Origin: Atherinomorus stipes
Taxonomy: Eukaryota > Chordata > Actinopteri > Atheriniformes > Atherinidae
Reading direction: 5' to 3'
Assembly (NCBI GenBank): GCA_023101725.1
Contig: JALJCO010003008.1
Location: forward strand, 62,001-126,000
DNA: 64,000 nucleotides
A program made the translations under genes and the position numbers. Positions 44,451 through 56,900 of the stretch are shown here, in pieces (position 1 is the first letter of the stretch; each line of letters starts with the position of its first letter). The notes beneath the pieces were generated by a model. It was not told the origin of the DNA and ran no database searches. It worked only from the letters and a program-made list of their open reading frames with translations.

Positions 44451-44456
44451 CTGCCT

Positions 44457-45390
44457 TAAAGGGGAACTTCGGGTTTTTTCAATCTGGACCTATTTTCTAC
44501 CATTAAATATGTTAATTTACTCACCCAGATAGTTTTGGTCCAGCTTGAAATGGTAGTGGATAGCCCAGCGATAGCGTCGTGGGCTTGGGCGCGGAGGACC
44601 CGGGTTTGATTCCCCGACACGACCCCTGGGTGCACCACTGTGGACCCCTGAGCAAGGTCCTTAACCCCCTACCAACTGCTCCCCGGGCACTTTAAGTAGC
44701 AGCCCACTGCTCTCTGATACTCACAGTACAGAGATGGGTGAAATACAGAGCCCTAATTACCCCTCGGGGATCTACAAGTATAACAAAAAAAAAATTCCGT
44801 CGCGAGATATTTAGATCCACTCGAGATCAGTGTATGCGCGATATAATGGCAGTGATGGGGCAACCGCGTCCAGCCTCTAAATAAGGCATTATCTGCCACA
44901 AACTCCTTCATTTTACCAATGTTTTGCTACAAAACTTTAGTCAGACCCCCCCCTGTGAGATTTTCTGGTTCCCCCAGTCCATCCTAAGACCTTATACCTC
45001 CACGAGAAATTTGAAAGACTTTATCTAGGGAGGAAGTTATTGTTGTTTGGTGACTCAGTTATCTTCATTGTCACCCCGGAACTCACTCTTGGGTTCATGG
45101 AGAACTACTAGCCTGCTAAAATCTTATAAACTACATTGAGACACGCAAGCCTGCCTAGAACCCCCTCGAGCAATCCCTGTCCCCCTAAAAGACTAATTGA
45201 ATACTTGGTTAAGAACTTTTGAAACAGTTTCAGTGATTTGTTTTTTTTTGTGAGGACTTTAGTAACAAAGGCTCCTCTAAATTAATCATTTGTTCTAATG
45301 ATTTACAGTGCATGCAGGTTTCAAAGAGTCTATGCGGATCCTCTGAAGTTCTGACATCTTGATGCATACATCCGGGTGAGTATAATTTTT
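44457..45390. mobile_element. TTAA-type MITE carrying a SINE
   Basis: It starts TTAAAGGGGAACTTCGGGTTTTTTCAATCTGG. The segment 44810-44950 ('cagtgatggggcaaccgcg...cattatctgccacaaactcc...accccccc') matches, in reverse, the element that begins at 63706. It ends approximately at 'gcatacatccgggtgagtata'. Confidence 0.6.
44553..44793 (+). mobile_element. tRNA-derived SINE (family 1), second copy
   Basis: The body 'ccactgtggacccctgagcaaggtccttaacccc...caactgctccccgggcactttaagtagcagcccactgc' matches the copy at 26748. The B box is 'gggtttgattcc'. It interrupts the MITE at 44457. Confidence 0.75.
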
Positions 45391-45399
45391 TTTTCCTGT

Positions 45400-48300
45400 T
45401 ACAACTCTATTTCACGCTTGCCTCTGATAATTAAGTGACATAAGTAATCATGCTACATGCAGTAATATTCCACAGAATCCTTTATTTACACCATCATTCA
45501 CAATGTTAATTAATAGCAGTAAGGTAAACATAATGGCGTTTAATATTATTACATTGTAATTCTGATATGGCCCACTTGGTAGCGCTGCGAGTCCATCTTC
45601 AGGTACGTCACAGCACCTCTGATTCCTCCATCCTCCCCAGCTGAATCTGAGAGCACGTTCAGAGGATGGGAACCGAGAGCCACAAAATGAATAAACAAAT
45701 TATATTCAAGGTTACAAGTGCATCCTCATACAAAAAACTTTCATAAAATGAGAAATAGTGTTTACTTTAGTAGCGTCCCCATAGTAGCACCCAGTGAAAA
45801 CATTCTGTAAGGACCTTAGCATAATCAGCAGTATCACAATTGAACATCAGCCAGTTTTTTTTTTTTTTTTTTTTTTAAGTTTAAATAGCCTCCTGACAGT
45901 TTCTGTTCATTTCTAGTAAAACAGCCCTGTTCCCCACCTTGTCCTTTTTGTTTCCATAAAAATTCAGACCACTTGGTTTTCATCCACTAAAAGAACTTTG
46001 GAGTTACACTTAGACTTTAAAACAGAGACAAAAGCTGAGTGGGTGAAATGTCTGACCTGCCATTTCTGTTCATGCTTGTTTAACTTTAGCTTGCTGGCTG
46101 TCTGCGTCTGAGACATGTTACACGGTAAAGAGACAACACTGCAGAGAGGCCTCGTGGGACAACTTAAAGAGCCGTCAGGTCCTTCTCACCATTCTGAGCC
46201 TGAAAGCTGCTTTATATTTTATCAATGACTCAGTATTTGAAAGTTTCCTTTTAATATATTATCAGGGTTCAAAGTTTTAAAGGATTTTTAGGCATATTAT
46301 TCTTCTTTTAAATCAAGAAATCGTTAAGCTAATGAAAGTTGTGGAAAATATCTGTTTTTTGGGGGTTTTTTTTCAGTCAATTTTGTCTTTTTTTTTATCC
46401 GAGCAACAATTCAAAAGTTTTTTTTTTTTTTTTGTAAACCAATCAAATGAAGAGAACAGCACAGAAACTACAACTAGTGAAAGTTAAAGAAAAAGGGGGG
46501 GGGGGGGGGGGGGGGTCAAATCCAACAAGCTGTCAGAGTTTTTTAATGAGCTTTCATTCCCATCTCAAAGCCATGACAGAGGGCATTTTAACAGGTGCAG
46601 ACACATACTTAGAGATGATTAATTTTAGCTCTCAATGGCAAAAACTTTTGCACCATAAAGTGTCCAAGGACACATCAGATCCAGACCAGCATCCCTTTAC
46701 TTTTTTTGTCTTAATTATCTAGTACTACGTGTTCTTAACTGATGAACACTTCAGATATCAGGGGGACCTTAAAGGTGATACAAGGTTAACTCCTTCCAGC
46801 CAGTAGGTGGCACGCTAACACTCGCTTACTCAATGAGCATTAGCAACATTACAGAACCAGCTAACCAATAATTAGCATTAACAAATGTTTTACATGTCCA
46901 GGAGAAAAACAGCAACCTCCACAGGGCTTTTGAGCCCCTTTGCTATCCTCACCCTCATCTAGCTTCATTTTTTGTCTGCTTGAATTTGAGAAGTAAGGCA
47001 AGGAAGATGCTGTTTCTACACATAGGAATCAAGTTAGCAACTCTGGGACTAATGCTAACGTGGTGGAGAAACCAGACATTGGCATGGTAATCAGACGTGT
47101 ATTTATTTTTGGGGACCCATCAAAATTGATGAAACAGTTGTTATAAAAATATTTAGGTAAAATTGTTACTTTTATTCTGCACTCCTTCTAAACATTCTAT
47201 GGATGTATTTTTTTTAAATGATTTGATGAAAAAGTTGTGGCTATCAGAAATGTGCAACAGAAATGACAGTCAGCAATACCGACAAAATATGAGCAAATGT
47301 TTGACTTCTCATTAGGAATACAAGGATTTCCATCTAGAACATGCTTTTAGGTTTTCTGGTCTGTATAAATTGCAACCTCTTTTTTTTTGGCACATAACTA
47401 GCCTTTCCATAATCATCTCATCAAAAATGTTCTCTATTCTGCAGCTGCAAGAAAAGCTTTCCAATCTGCCATGAGATTCGGAGATCAGGGTTGGTTTTTA
47501 TGAGGACTTGTTAATTTAGACTTTGATTCATGTCGACACCCTCCTTCCAGTGACCAGAATAACAGTAATCTCTAGTAACTACATCAAACAGTTCCAGTCA
47601 GGCGAGAGGTTTGGGTAGGAGGAGGAAAAGAGTGATGTAACTTCCTCAAACACGAGCTGTGACATAAATCCTTGCCTTTTAAGAAGAAATCAGTATTAAA
47701 CTGCTGCTTTGTCTACTTTGGAAACTTCTGATGCATGACGACTGTTCATGCCATTTTTCCCACCCTTTCCACCTTCAGCTGTGCAGAGCTTGTGGCCTCT
47801 AAGTTGCATCACTTGGTGGGGAGGCTGTTGCAGTCAAGGTGCTTTATAAAAAGCTGCTGCATCACCGCTGCCTTGTAATTGCTTAATCTAAAATTTGTTC
47901 GGTCAGCTGAGTGAGGCAGATAAAACTAAAACCGGTAGTTTGGAACCAAAATGGTGCTTAAAGGTGAGCAGAAAAGTTTTAGTGATAGCGATCTGGTTCA
48001 TGTTCACTGATCTCCAACTCTCATGCTGGAGTTTAGCACATTGCTGCAAATAAAAGAAAAAAAAAAAAAAAAAACAGTTGTCTTTCGTGTAGAATTTCAA
48101 ATTAATCTGGGACACTTTTAGAGAAAAAATGTAACTCAAGGGTGTCTTTTCTTTTTCCAGAACTTTGAAACATTTCCTAAGCAAATGGAGTTGCCGTAGA
48201 GACCAAATGGAAGATTACTATCACAGGTGAGGAAAATCACTGCTGCCACACATCTGCAGCACCATGGTTTTGTTTGGATTTTTTGTGTGTTTTGCACCAT

Positions 48301-50930
48301 TTTCAAGCATTGATGGTTACCGATGTGTGAAAATGCCTTTTAATACCTAAAATAATCATAATTAGCCCAAATGTTGCAGCTCAACATTCCATGCAGCTGT
48401 TTCAACAAGAGGAAAACTGTCATTTTAAAGTTTTCTATGTTGGCCCTGTAGGTGAAGTACTGTTAGTATATAATTAAATTTTATTTACTGTCATTTCAAG
48501 AAATCCTGAGTCATCCCCAGTTATATTAAGCTGCAACATGCAAACTTGTGCAGGAACTTTTTCTCAGAAGAAAAGAACTCATTATCTTTTATAATGACTG
48601 TGTCCTATTCTTGTCTCATTAATTTAGTTTTCTTTTTCACACTTGCAGAATTTGTCAACTTTTGAAGTTTTCCTGAATGCACCAAAAAAAAAAAAAAGTT
48701 TGTTTTCTACAGCATTAAGACACAATGGAGCTTCTATGTGAGTATAATGTTCATACATTTCTTTAGCAAAACTATTTCTGTAGCTTTAAATTGTCCCACG
48801 ATTATAACCTGATGACACAGAGCAAAAGGTGTTTAATGGTATTTGTTGTTTATTGCAACAATCAGAAGCCTGAATCAGTACAACATTGTGTATTTAGAGC
48901 AGTAATAGTCACATGAACTCAAAGTCAAAGCAACACAGAAAACCAACAAGCAGCTGCTTAAATTCACCATTTATACTTGAAAAATTTTGTTTAATTTATG
49001 AACTTTTATTGCTCTGAATGTTGCCTGTAGGCGCCGTTAACCTTCATCAACCACAGGCCGAGAGCACAAACAGAAGAGGCAGCCACCGGATAGAAAGTCT
49101 TCCTGACTGCCGATGAACACTGGGAGGTAAAAGTAAAACAGGAAATGGCAGATTCTCCTCACAGTCGGGTATTTTTAGACCATCTGTGAAGAAACACTCC
49201 CACAGACTGCAGTCAGCAGCAGATCTGCGGTCGGACTGGAGAGTTTGTCGGAGTGAATGAACAAGAAGCAGAGCAGCTCAAAAAGCCACATTTTCACCCA
49301 AATTACCCACAATTCTCTCCTCTCTGCTTGTGCTGTCTGGCTTTCCATTTAGTTTTGGTTTCTTTTCTCCACAGGCTTTAGATTCACTGAACTGGTTTTT
49401 CACAAAACACACAGTTCATTCCTGACTGGACCGGAAAAACTTATCCCCTTACAATTCCTCCAGCACCATCAGGTCGTTTCAAATCATCCATCTGTGAGAT
49501 TTAAATACACTCGCCTCTGGTTTACAAACACCTGTGCAACTAATCAAATTCCCCTTCTGCAGGTGTAATTTAATGCTGCTTAGCAATACTGCCAATTAAT
49601 CCTCAGCAACTACCACACCAGAGGTGAGGAAGCTGTAATTTGGGTGAACTGCCTTTTTAAGCCCGTACTCAGTTATGCCTTCAATCTGCTCGACTGGTGA
49701 TGAAAGAACATTTCTGATAAACAAATTCCTGAATTAAAAAAATGAGAAAAAAAGCTGAAATTAGCAGTTTGATTTATTGCATCTTGAACATGTAATATAG
49801 ATCCTGCAGATGTTGTTGTGTTTTGGTGAAGATGGATGCATTAGGCAGAAGTGGTAGCAAATTAAGTCATTTGAGGGATATCATTAAATCAAGAGAACCA
49901 ATTAAGTAATTTGAACACACATCAAAATGAAGGAGAGCATGTTTGGTAATTTGCAGGAATCGTTTATCAGAAATCCTCCCTCGCTCACCTACAAGGTTTT
50001 AGGCATCAATGCTTTTCTTTTTCCTTTTTCAGATACCAATATGGTATAAAAAGCAACATTTATCTGGTTTGTGTGTACTTTCAGGGTAATGGCTCTGATC
50101 AGGATTGCTGTGACTACTGGATATTGACACTTCCCAAAAGCTCAGACAGCATTAATGTCACGTCTTACTTGCTGATGTGTTGGTCTGCAAAACTCTTTTG
50201 AAGTCTTGGGCATGAACACATGGTGTCTCTCTTTTTTTTTTTTCCTTTCACCACATGAAAGGCAAGTGAACTTTCCTTTAAATTCCAATTTTCCAGATTC
50301 AGAAACAGAGTTCCCGAGCAAAGAGAGGATTATGTTTCGTGACTTTTGCTGGAAAGCCTCTGTGGAAAGGTACGCCATCACTGCAGCAGTCCCAGATTCA
50401 GTTCAAGTCCAACTCCCTGCTTTTTAAATATTTGCAATTGAGATCCAGGCCCAGTTCCAAGGTGCAACAACTGGGGACATCAGATCAAAGAGCTTATAAG
50501 AAAACTGCATTAATCAAGATTTTTTCAGGCCATCTCGAGCCTTGGGGAACTCCTTTTGAATCATTAACGTTTCTCTCCCAGCTTTTGGAATGTTTCTCAG
50601 ATGTCTGTTGTCTGAGCTGGTTTTTCATCTGCTGTTTGTTGTGAGGGGAAAGTGTCCACGAGGAGCCTCGTCCCACAGTGGGAGACGTTCCTGTCTGTGT
50701 GGCTCTGCTCTGTGAGCAAGGTGGCAGTCATGCCTCAGAGAGGCAACAGACAGCAGCAAGACAGCAACCACAACCGGACTGGAATGAGGAGTGATGGGGA
50801 CAGAAGTCCTTTTTGTCTTTTTTGGCCCATCACTGCTCCCATTTTGTCTTTCGCAGAAGCCCAGCAGGCTTCTGGAGTGCTCTCCTCAGTGGGGATGGTT
50901 GTAGCCATATTTGGAGTGGCACCACTTCCC
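45400..50930. other. Intergenic region before the semaphorin gene, including its probable 3' UTR
   Basis: No gene is recognised. There is a T run at about 45859-45877, a G21 run at 46495-46515, and an A run at 48057-48075. The part nearest 50940 should contain the 3' untranslated region of the semaphorin transcript (minus strand). I cannot place its polyadenylation site with confidence. Confidence 0.45.
46495..46515. repeat. G21 homopolymer
   Basis: An uninterrupted run of 21 G on the plus strand, preceded by AAAA. Confidence 0.9.
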
Positions 50931-50939
50931 CCTCCAGTC

Positions 50940-53900
50940 TCAGTAGTCGTACTTTTCTGCCTCTGCTACTGGCGACGTGGCTGTATTTGGCAGAAAAAGC
51001 GGTTTTGGAGGGATTTGGGGTTTTAGGGACACGGTTCTCCGGACGATGGCCGCCCGCTGCGCATGCGGCCCTTCGCTGTAACTGTGCTGCCGCGTCAGAC
51101 AGGCGCTGGCGACCGACGCTCGCTGGCTTTCGCCGCCGGCCGCAGCGTTGGCACCCGGGGGGCCGTTGCTGCTGCTGTTGGTGTTCATCCTGGCCAGAAA
51201 GTGCGCGTGCGTCCCCCGCTGGTTGAAGCTGTGATGGCGGGGCACGGCCCCACCCCCGCTGCCCATCTTGATGAGGGAGTGACGCTGAGATTGCTGACGT
51301 GTCACAGAGACTCCGCCCCCTCCGGGCCGCTCTGGGATCACCTGCTGCTGGAGTGGAGTTGAGGAGGAGGACGAGGAGGAGGACGGGATGGAGGTAGAGG
51401 AGGTGGGGTTGTTGGAGGATGAGGAGGATGAAGACGAGGATGAGGTGGAGTTCTGAGGAGGCGCGTCCAGGCGTTTGGGGAGGCTGTCCCTCGGCAGTGT
51501 GGAGGTGCTGTAATACGACGCCGACTCCATCTCTGGAATCTGCTGCTGGTGACTGCTGCTACTGTTGTTGTTGTGATGGTTGCTATGGTGATGGCTGTGG
51601 TTATAATGATGTGTGCGGGTCTGGCCATGATGGCCATGATGGTGGTGGTGATGACCGTGATGATGTGCTCCAGATGACGGCGGTGGCCCGGGGAACAGTG
51701 ATGATGAGGAGGTGGAGGTGAGGACCTTGATGCCTCCGGTTCCCGATGCACTGACCTCGTGGATGTGTTTGAGCAGCTCGTCCAGTGCGGACACGTCCAC
51801 CACAGTCTGCGGGAGGGACTGCTGGGAGTGGTGATGCTGTGGAACTCCTCCACCGCAGCCTCCTTCTGCTGCTGCTGCTGCTCGATCATCCAAAATCTTT
51901 CTCTCCTCTGGGAGGTGCAGCGAAGTTGAGGAGGCGCCTGCTCCGTGAGCCGCTCCGTTGCTCAAGCTGCTGCCGTTGTGATGAGAGAAGGGAAACGCTT
52001 GCTGGTTCAGAGAATTCCCAACAACAGCCATAAAACCCTGACTTGATACGGAGCAGCTGGGACCCAACTTCGGGGTTTTATCCTTGGCGTTGTTACAGTT
52101 CTGGTTCTTCTCATACTGATGATGCCGCAAGGCCCGCATACTCTTGATGGGAAGTTCTGGGGTGGAGTCGGGCGTAGGCAGGCCGGAGAGCTCCCCATCA
52201 CCCTGAGACAGAGACTGAACAGAGGTTAGACCGACAGCTTTCAGATAAGATAACAACATAGATGTTACGTGTTCTTATCAGTTTAACAGGAAGCTGATGT
52301 TGGACATATGTCATCATGTACGTATGACTGCAATAGATTTGAACAAACTTTGCACATAAATAATTTGCACCTCATTATTTAGCAAAATTTTGTCAGACCC
52401 ATTTTTTTCTTATAATTTTTCTTTTAAATGCAAAATTTAAAAGCACAAATCAAATGTATAGAAGAAAAAAGACAGTTATAGGACAATCAAATATTTTTTC
52501 CCCACAAAATGCTAATTAATCATGAAGTTAGACTCCATTTAGAACTAATGCTGAAACTAATGACCAATGACAAATCTATTTAATCTCCTTAGAAACTAAT
52601 TTGATGTACTCAGCTGGTTTGTTTTTGTTAATATGAGAGTCAAAAGCTCAAATATTCACTGAGCCATGAGACAAAGTGGTAAACAGGAGTAAATCCCCCC
52701 ATTTAAGATACAAAAAGCTGAAGAAATGTTTGGGTGACATACGATGTTGCTACATTGATGCATCAAGACTTGAGATTCTTTACATTTCATCCAAAAGGCA
52801 TCTCGACTTCAAAAATCTCAAACAGGATTTTTGGTATTGTGCAAACGGTCCACACCCCTCCCCAGACTCTTCACACCTCCACTTGTGGGACCTTAACGAT
52901 TCACACGATGGCTGTCAGGATACATGAACTGTGACCTCAAAGACTCAAAAAGCCAACAAAAGCACAAGAGGTAAAGTTTGTGGTCAGAACTGAAGATGCT
53001 GTTTGGATGAGAAGTGAAACACCTTTATGTTTTTGTTTAGTACTTGTGTTGACCATTATTTGGTTAAAGAAAATCCCAAGTTTGTGACATTTGGTCTGGC
53101 AATCATTATATTGGATAGTTTCAACATGGAAGACATACTAATTTAATTTCCATGACTACACCTGAAAGGCCTTGTCATGGACAGTCCAGCATATGTGCAG
53201 AAGCATTTTTCACTTCCAGCTGGAAGACAGACCCAGTTGGCTGCAAATTACTGGTCTGTTCTTGAGGGTCTGAGGCAGAATGGGGATCAAAGCGGATGCA
53301 ACACAGTCTGCAGCATATCAAACCGGTGAAATCTACAATCCGCTCTTTAGAAGAGCAGCTACGTGTGGATATCAAAATCTCATGACAGAAAATGTGCATC
53401 AGGCTTATTTCCACCAACTGGTCTTGAGTGAATAAACTAGATTGTACAGTGTTATCAGAGGGTGACGGTACAAGTTATGTTTTGTAAGGCTGATAATATC
53501 AGACTAGTGGTCTTAGGGGGGAAAAGACCTTGAGAAGGCCATCTGGCGACATCGGAAGAAAATGTATTCTATTGCATGGGCACAGAGTACTGACACCTGG
53601 GAATGAGATAACGAAGTCATGGCCCGCATTACTAATGCTGCCACAACGTTCCCACTGACTGCATGTTGTTTATTTTGATGCTTAAATTGCAGTTTGAAAC
53701 AAACTATCTGTGACCAAGTACAACATTATGTTTTAGTTGTAACAGACCATCTTGTTCTCAAATATTTTGGGGTTTTTGAGTCGGACATATGGCCCCCTAG
53801 GACTACCGTAGAGACTGTTGCCTGTTTTGGGGGAAATGTCGTTTATGGGAAACAGAGCAGCGGAGCTGCCACTGAATGGTGAAACTGGTGTCCTTCCTCA

Positions 53901-56900
53901 GTTTGTCCTTTTGGACCCAGTATTATTAGGCGCCAGTAAGCCCAGTCACAGGCATAACTTAGATGTGGACAAGAGACAATTATCTTGTTCCCACAGGTTA
54001 GTATCTATGGCCAAGAATTAATATATTTTCTATTGATGTCACCTGATTGGTTTTGTAAGATACAAATGAAACCAGATGAATCAATAAAAATGTGGGAAGC
54101 TTTTCAGAAGTGCTTTTTAATGCTGAACATTGTGATTATTCTAGCATTTCTCACTATCAAGAAGCAAAAACAAGAGACTGTTTCTTCTTAAACCCCTCTA
54201 CTCAGAAGGAGAAACCATAGTCACTAGAAGCAATACCAGAGTATTTTAAGTCAAATGTGAAGTCATCTGTTTGACAACTAAAGCTGGGCTGAAAATGGGT
54301 CATGCAATGGGATAATTATCCAAGCATTCAGACTAATCTACAAAATGGTCTGAAAAAGAGAAGAATCAAAGTGTTGCACGGTCCAAAGTCTTGAATGTTT
54401 GTACTGGAAGCTTTCTATGTGAGGTTGGAAATTTCTTCCTGATCTGACATTAAGAGAAAGTTTGGTTTAATGTATGGCTGAACGATTTCAGGAAAAAATC
54501 TTAATTGCGATTTTTCTGGGCAATATTGCGATTTAGATTCGAGTCACGATTTTCTTCAAATTAAGCTTCAGTACAATATTTACAATGTACAATTATGAAC
54601 ATGACAGAAAACTCCATTATATCATCAAAACATTAAAAGCTATTACTTTTAATCAATGATGACAATTAAAGGTGAGATTTAGCTCACCTTCAAATGCATT
54701 TATTTAAAAAATGGATGTACATTCACTGGAACTCCGGGATTTTCAGATTCCCTGCAGTCCTCCTCCCTCTAACACAGTTTAATCACCCCACTTACTGCCT
54801 TTTTCAAATCAGGAAATCTGGATATTGCTTTACACACTTGAATTTCCAGTGTAAAAAAGACATTAGTTAAAATATTAAAAATAGCACACTATTTCTCACA
54901 ACCGTGCACTGAAAAATATCCCAATAAGAAATCAATATATTTTTTTTTACAGTTCTTGGATGTAGGTTACGTTAAGTAAAACATACAAAACAGGGAATTT
55001 ATCATGGATTCATCTGTGCATTGAAATGTAATTAAGTTGGAAAATAAATTAAAAAAAACATGAGGTTTTACATCTAACTTCATTTTTATGTAATTCTGTC
55101 ACCTGAACTTGAGGTGAAGAAGACTACATCATCAATGATCAGGTTGCATTTCTGACGTGTGGACACACATTTTTGGCCACAACGGCGTTCCGTACTCATC
55201 CTCATGTCCGCTTGACAAGCAGCAGCAACAACTTTCCTCCTGTTTCTGGACTTAACTGTGTGACTTAAAGGGACTTGAGGCAAGATTAAGAAACGAAACT
55301 TGCGACTGCCGCGATTGGCGCTTCAGGTAACTGCAGCCACGAGCCAAGCCGTCACGGGAGCGTGCACAAACTGAAGCTATGATGCTGTTTACTCACCTTT
55401 TTCTCCGTAGTTACACTTTTTAGTGTCTTTCAGTTGATCTGGATCGTTTGCTGACGGCAGAATAATCCATAACAATCGCTTACAGTGTTTGAATTTACCG
55501 CGACCGGCTTCGTCCTATATCAAAACAGCGGATGTAGCGTCATGTGACGTCACGTCCGCATGACAGAGCTGGAAAACTATAATGTTGTTTACTAAGCTTT
55601 TTCTTCGTAGTTACAATTTTTAATGGTCTTTCAGTTAATCTAGATTGTATTCTGACGGCAGGAGAATCCATAACTATCGCTTACGGTGTTTTTATTTAAC
55701 GTGACCGTCTTTTCCTGCATCAAAACTACGGATGTAGCGTCATTTGACGTCACGTCTGCAGGGTAGCGCGGGAAATTCGGACACCGAATTGCAGCGCATT
55801 TTGCAGCACACAGCCTGTTCAAGGCAACGGAGAGAAACATGGGTGGAAACGTTATTTTTGGTATTTAGCGCTTCATCACCCATTAGTATGAAAAAAAGGG
55901 ACATTCATGTTTGGTTTTTTTCAAATTCCTGCCTCAAGTCCCTTTAACTAATGTCCCAGATAACAAGGACAGAGTTTCTGTGTGCTGCCCCGGTTCGCTC
56001 TGTTCACGAAGCAAGTCCAGCTGATTATTAGTCTCCTTTTACTGAGATCCGCCTAAATACGGATCATTAATTTACTCGCCCGCATCGCGCTCATGTCCAC
56101 AGCGCAAAGCTCAAAACTTTATAGGTTCAAAGAAAACTGGTTGGAATTCAGTCGCGCTTTTATTCCCATTAAAATGATTTGATCTGATTTTACAGATCAG
56201 ACGGCATTTTTTCCCTTGACTATCTGATCGCTGCTGGCGACTTAACTGCTGAGTCATAAAATCTGACGACGCAGACGGTTCAAGATTATATCTTACTGAA
56301 CATAAAATTCCCTCATTGCATGAAGCGGATCAACAAACAGAAGAGGCACCTGCAGCAGGTCTGCAGCCTCACTCCAACAACGGAACGAAAAAGTTAGAAA
56401 CTGGATGTTCTACCAAAGCAGTTATCTAGTGTAAAGATTACGCAGCAGGAGATGCCCATCCCAGCCCTGATGCTGATTGGTTAGCTGACCTGTCCGTGAG
56501 TAACATTCCGCTTAGTTGGCTGGTACAGAGACGGCATGTAGCGTGTGTGTACAAAAGTGGACAGAGCAGATCCTGGATCAGTCAGGAGCGCTGGAAAATC
56601 CGCAGCTTTGGCGATCGCGTGGTCTGAAATCGCAATTTCGATCTTAAAACGATAAATCGTTCAGCCCTGGTTTAATGTTCCAAAATAATAAAATTATAAC
56701 TTGGCTGTAGTAAAAATGCTAAACTGCTGCTGTAAGTCAACAAGAAGCTGTGCTCGTCTACCTGGGAGAGACTGAGATCCGGGTCTCCAAGCTGCAGAAC
56801 CTGGTGTCTGGGCGAGTGGAGGTGAGGTTCAGCCTGCCCGTTGGGAATGAAAGAGCTGTACATTTTTGGAGTGGACACATCCAGTTTTTCCTCCTGGACA

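Noticed and set aside
50652..51889. Open frames on the plus strand opposite the semaphorin tail
   Set aside because: Shadow frames of a repetitive, GC-rich coding exon. The minus-strand frame has conserved semaphorin motifs and correct splice phases.
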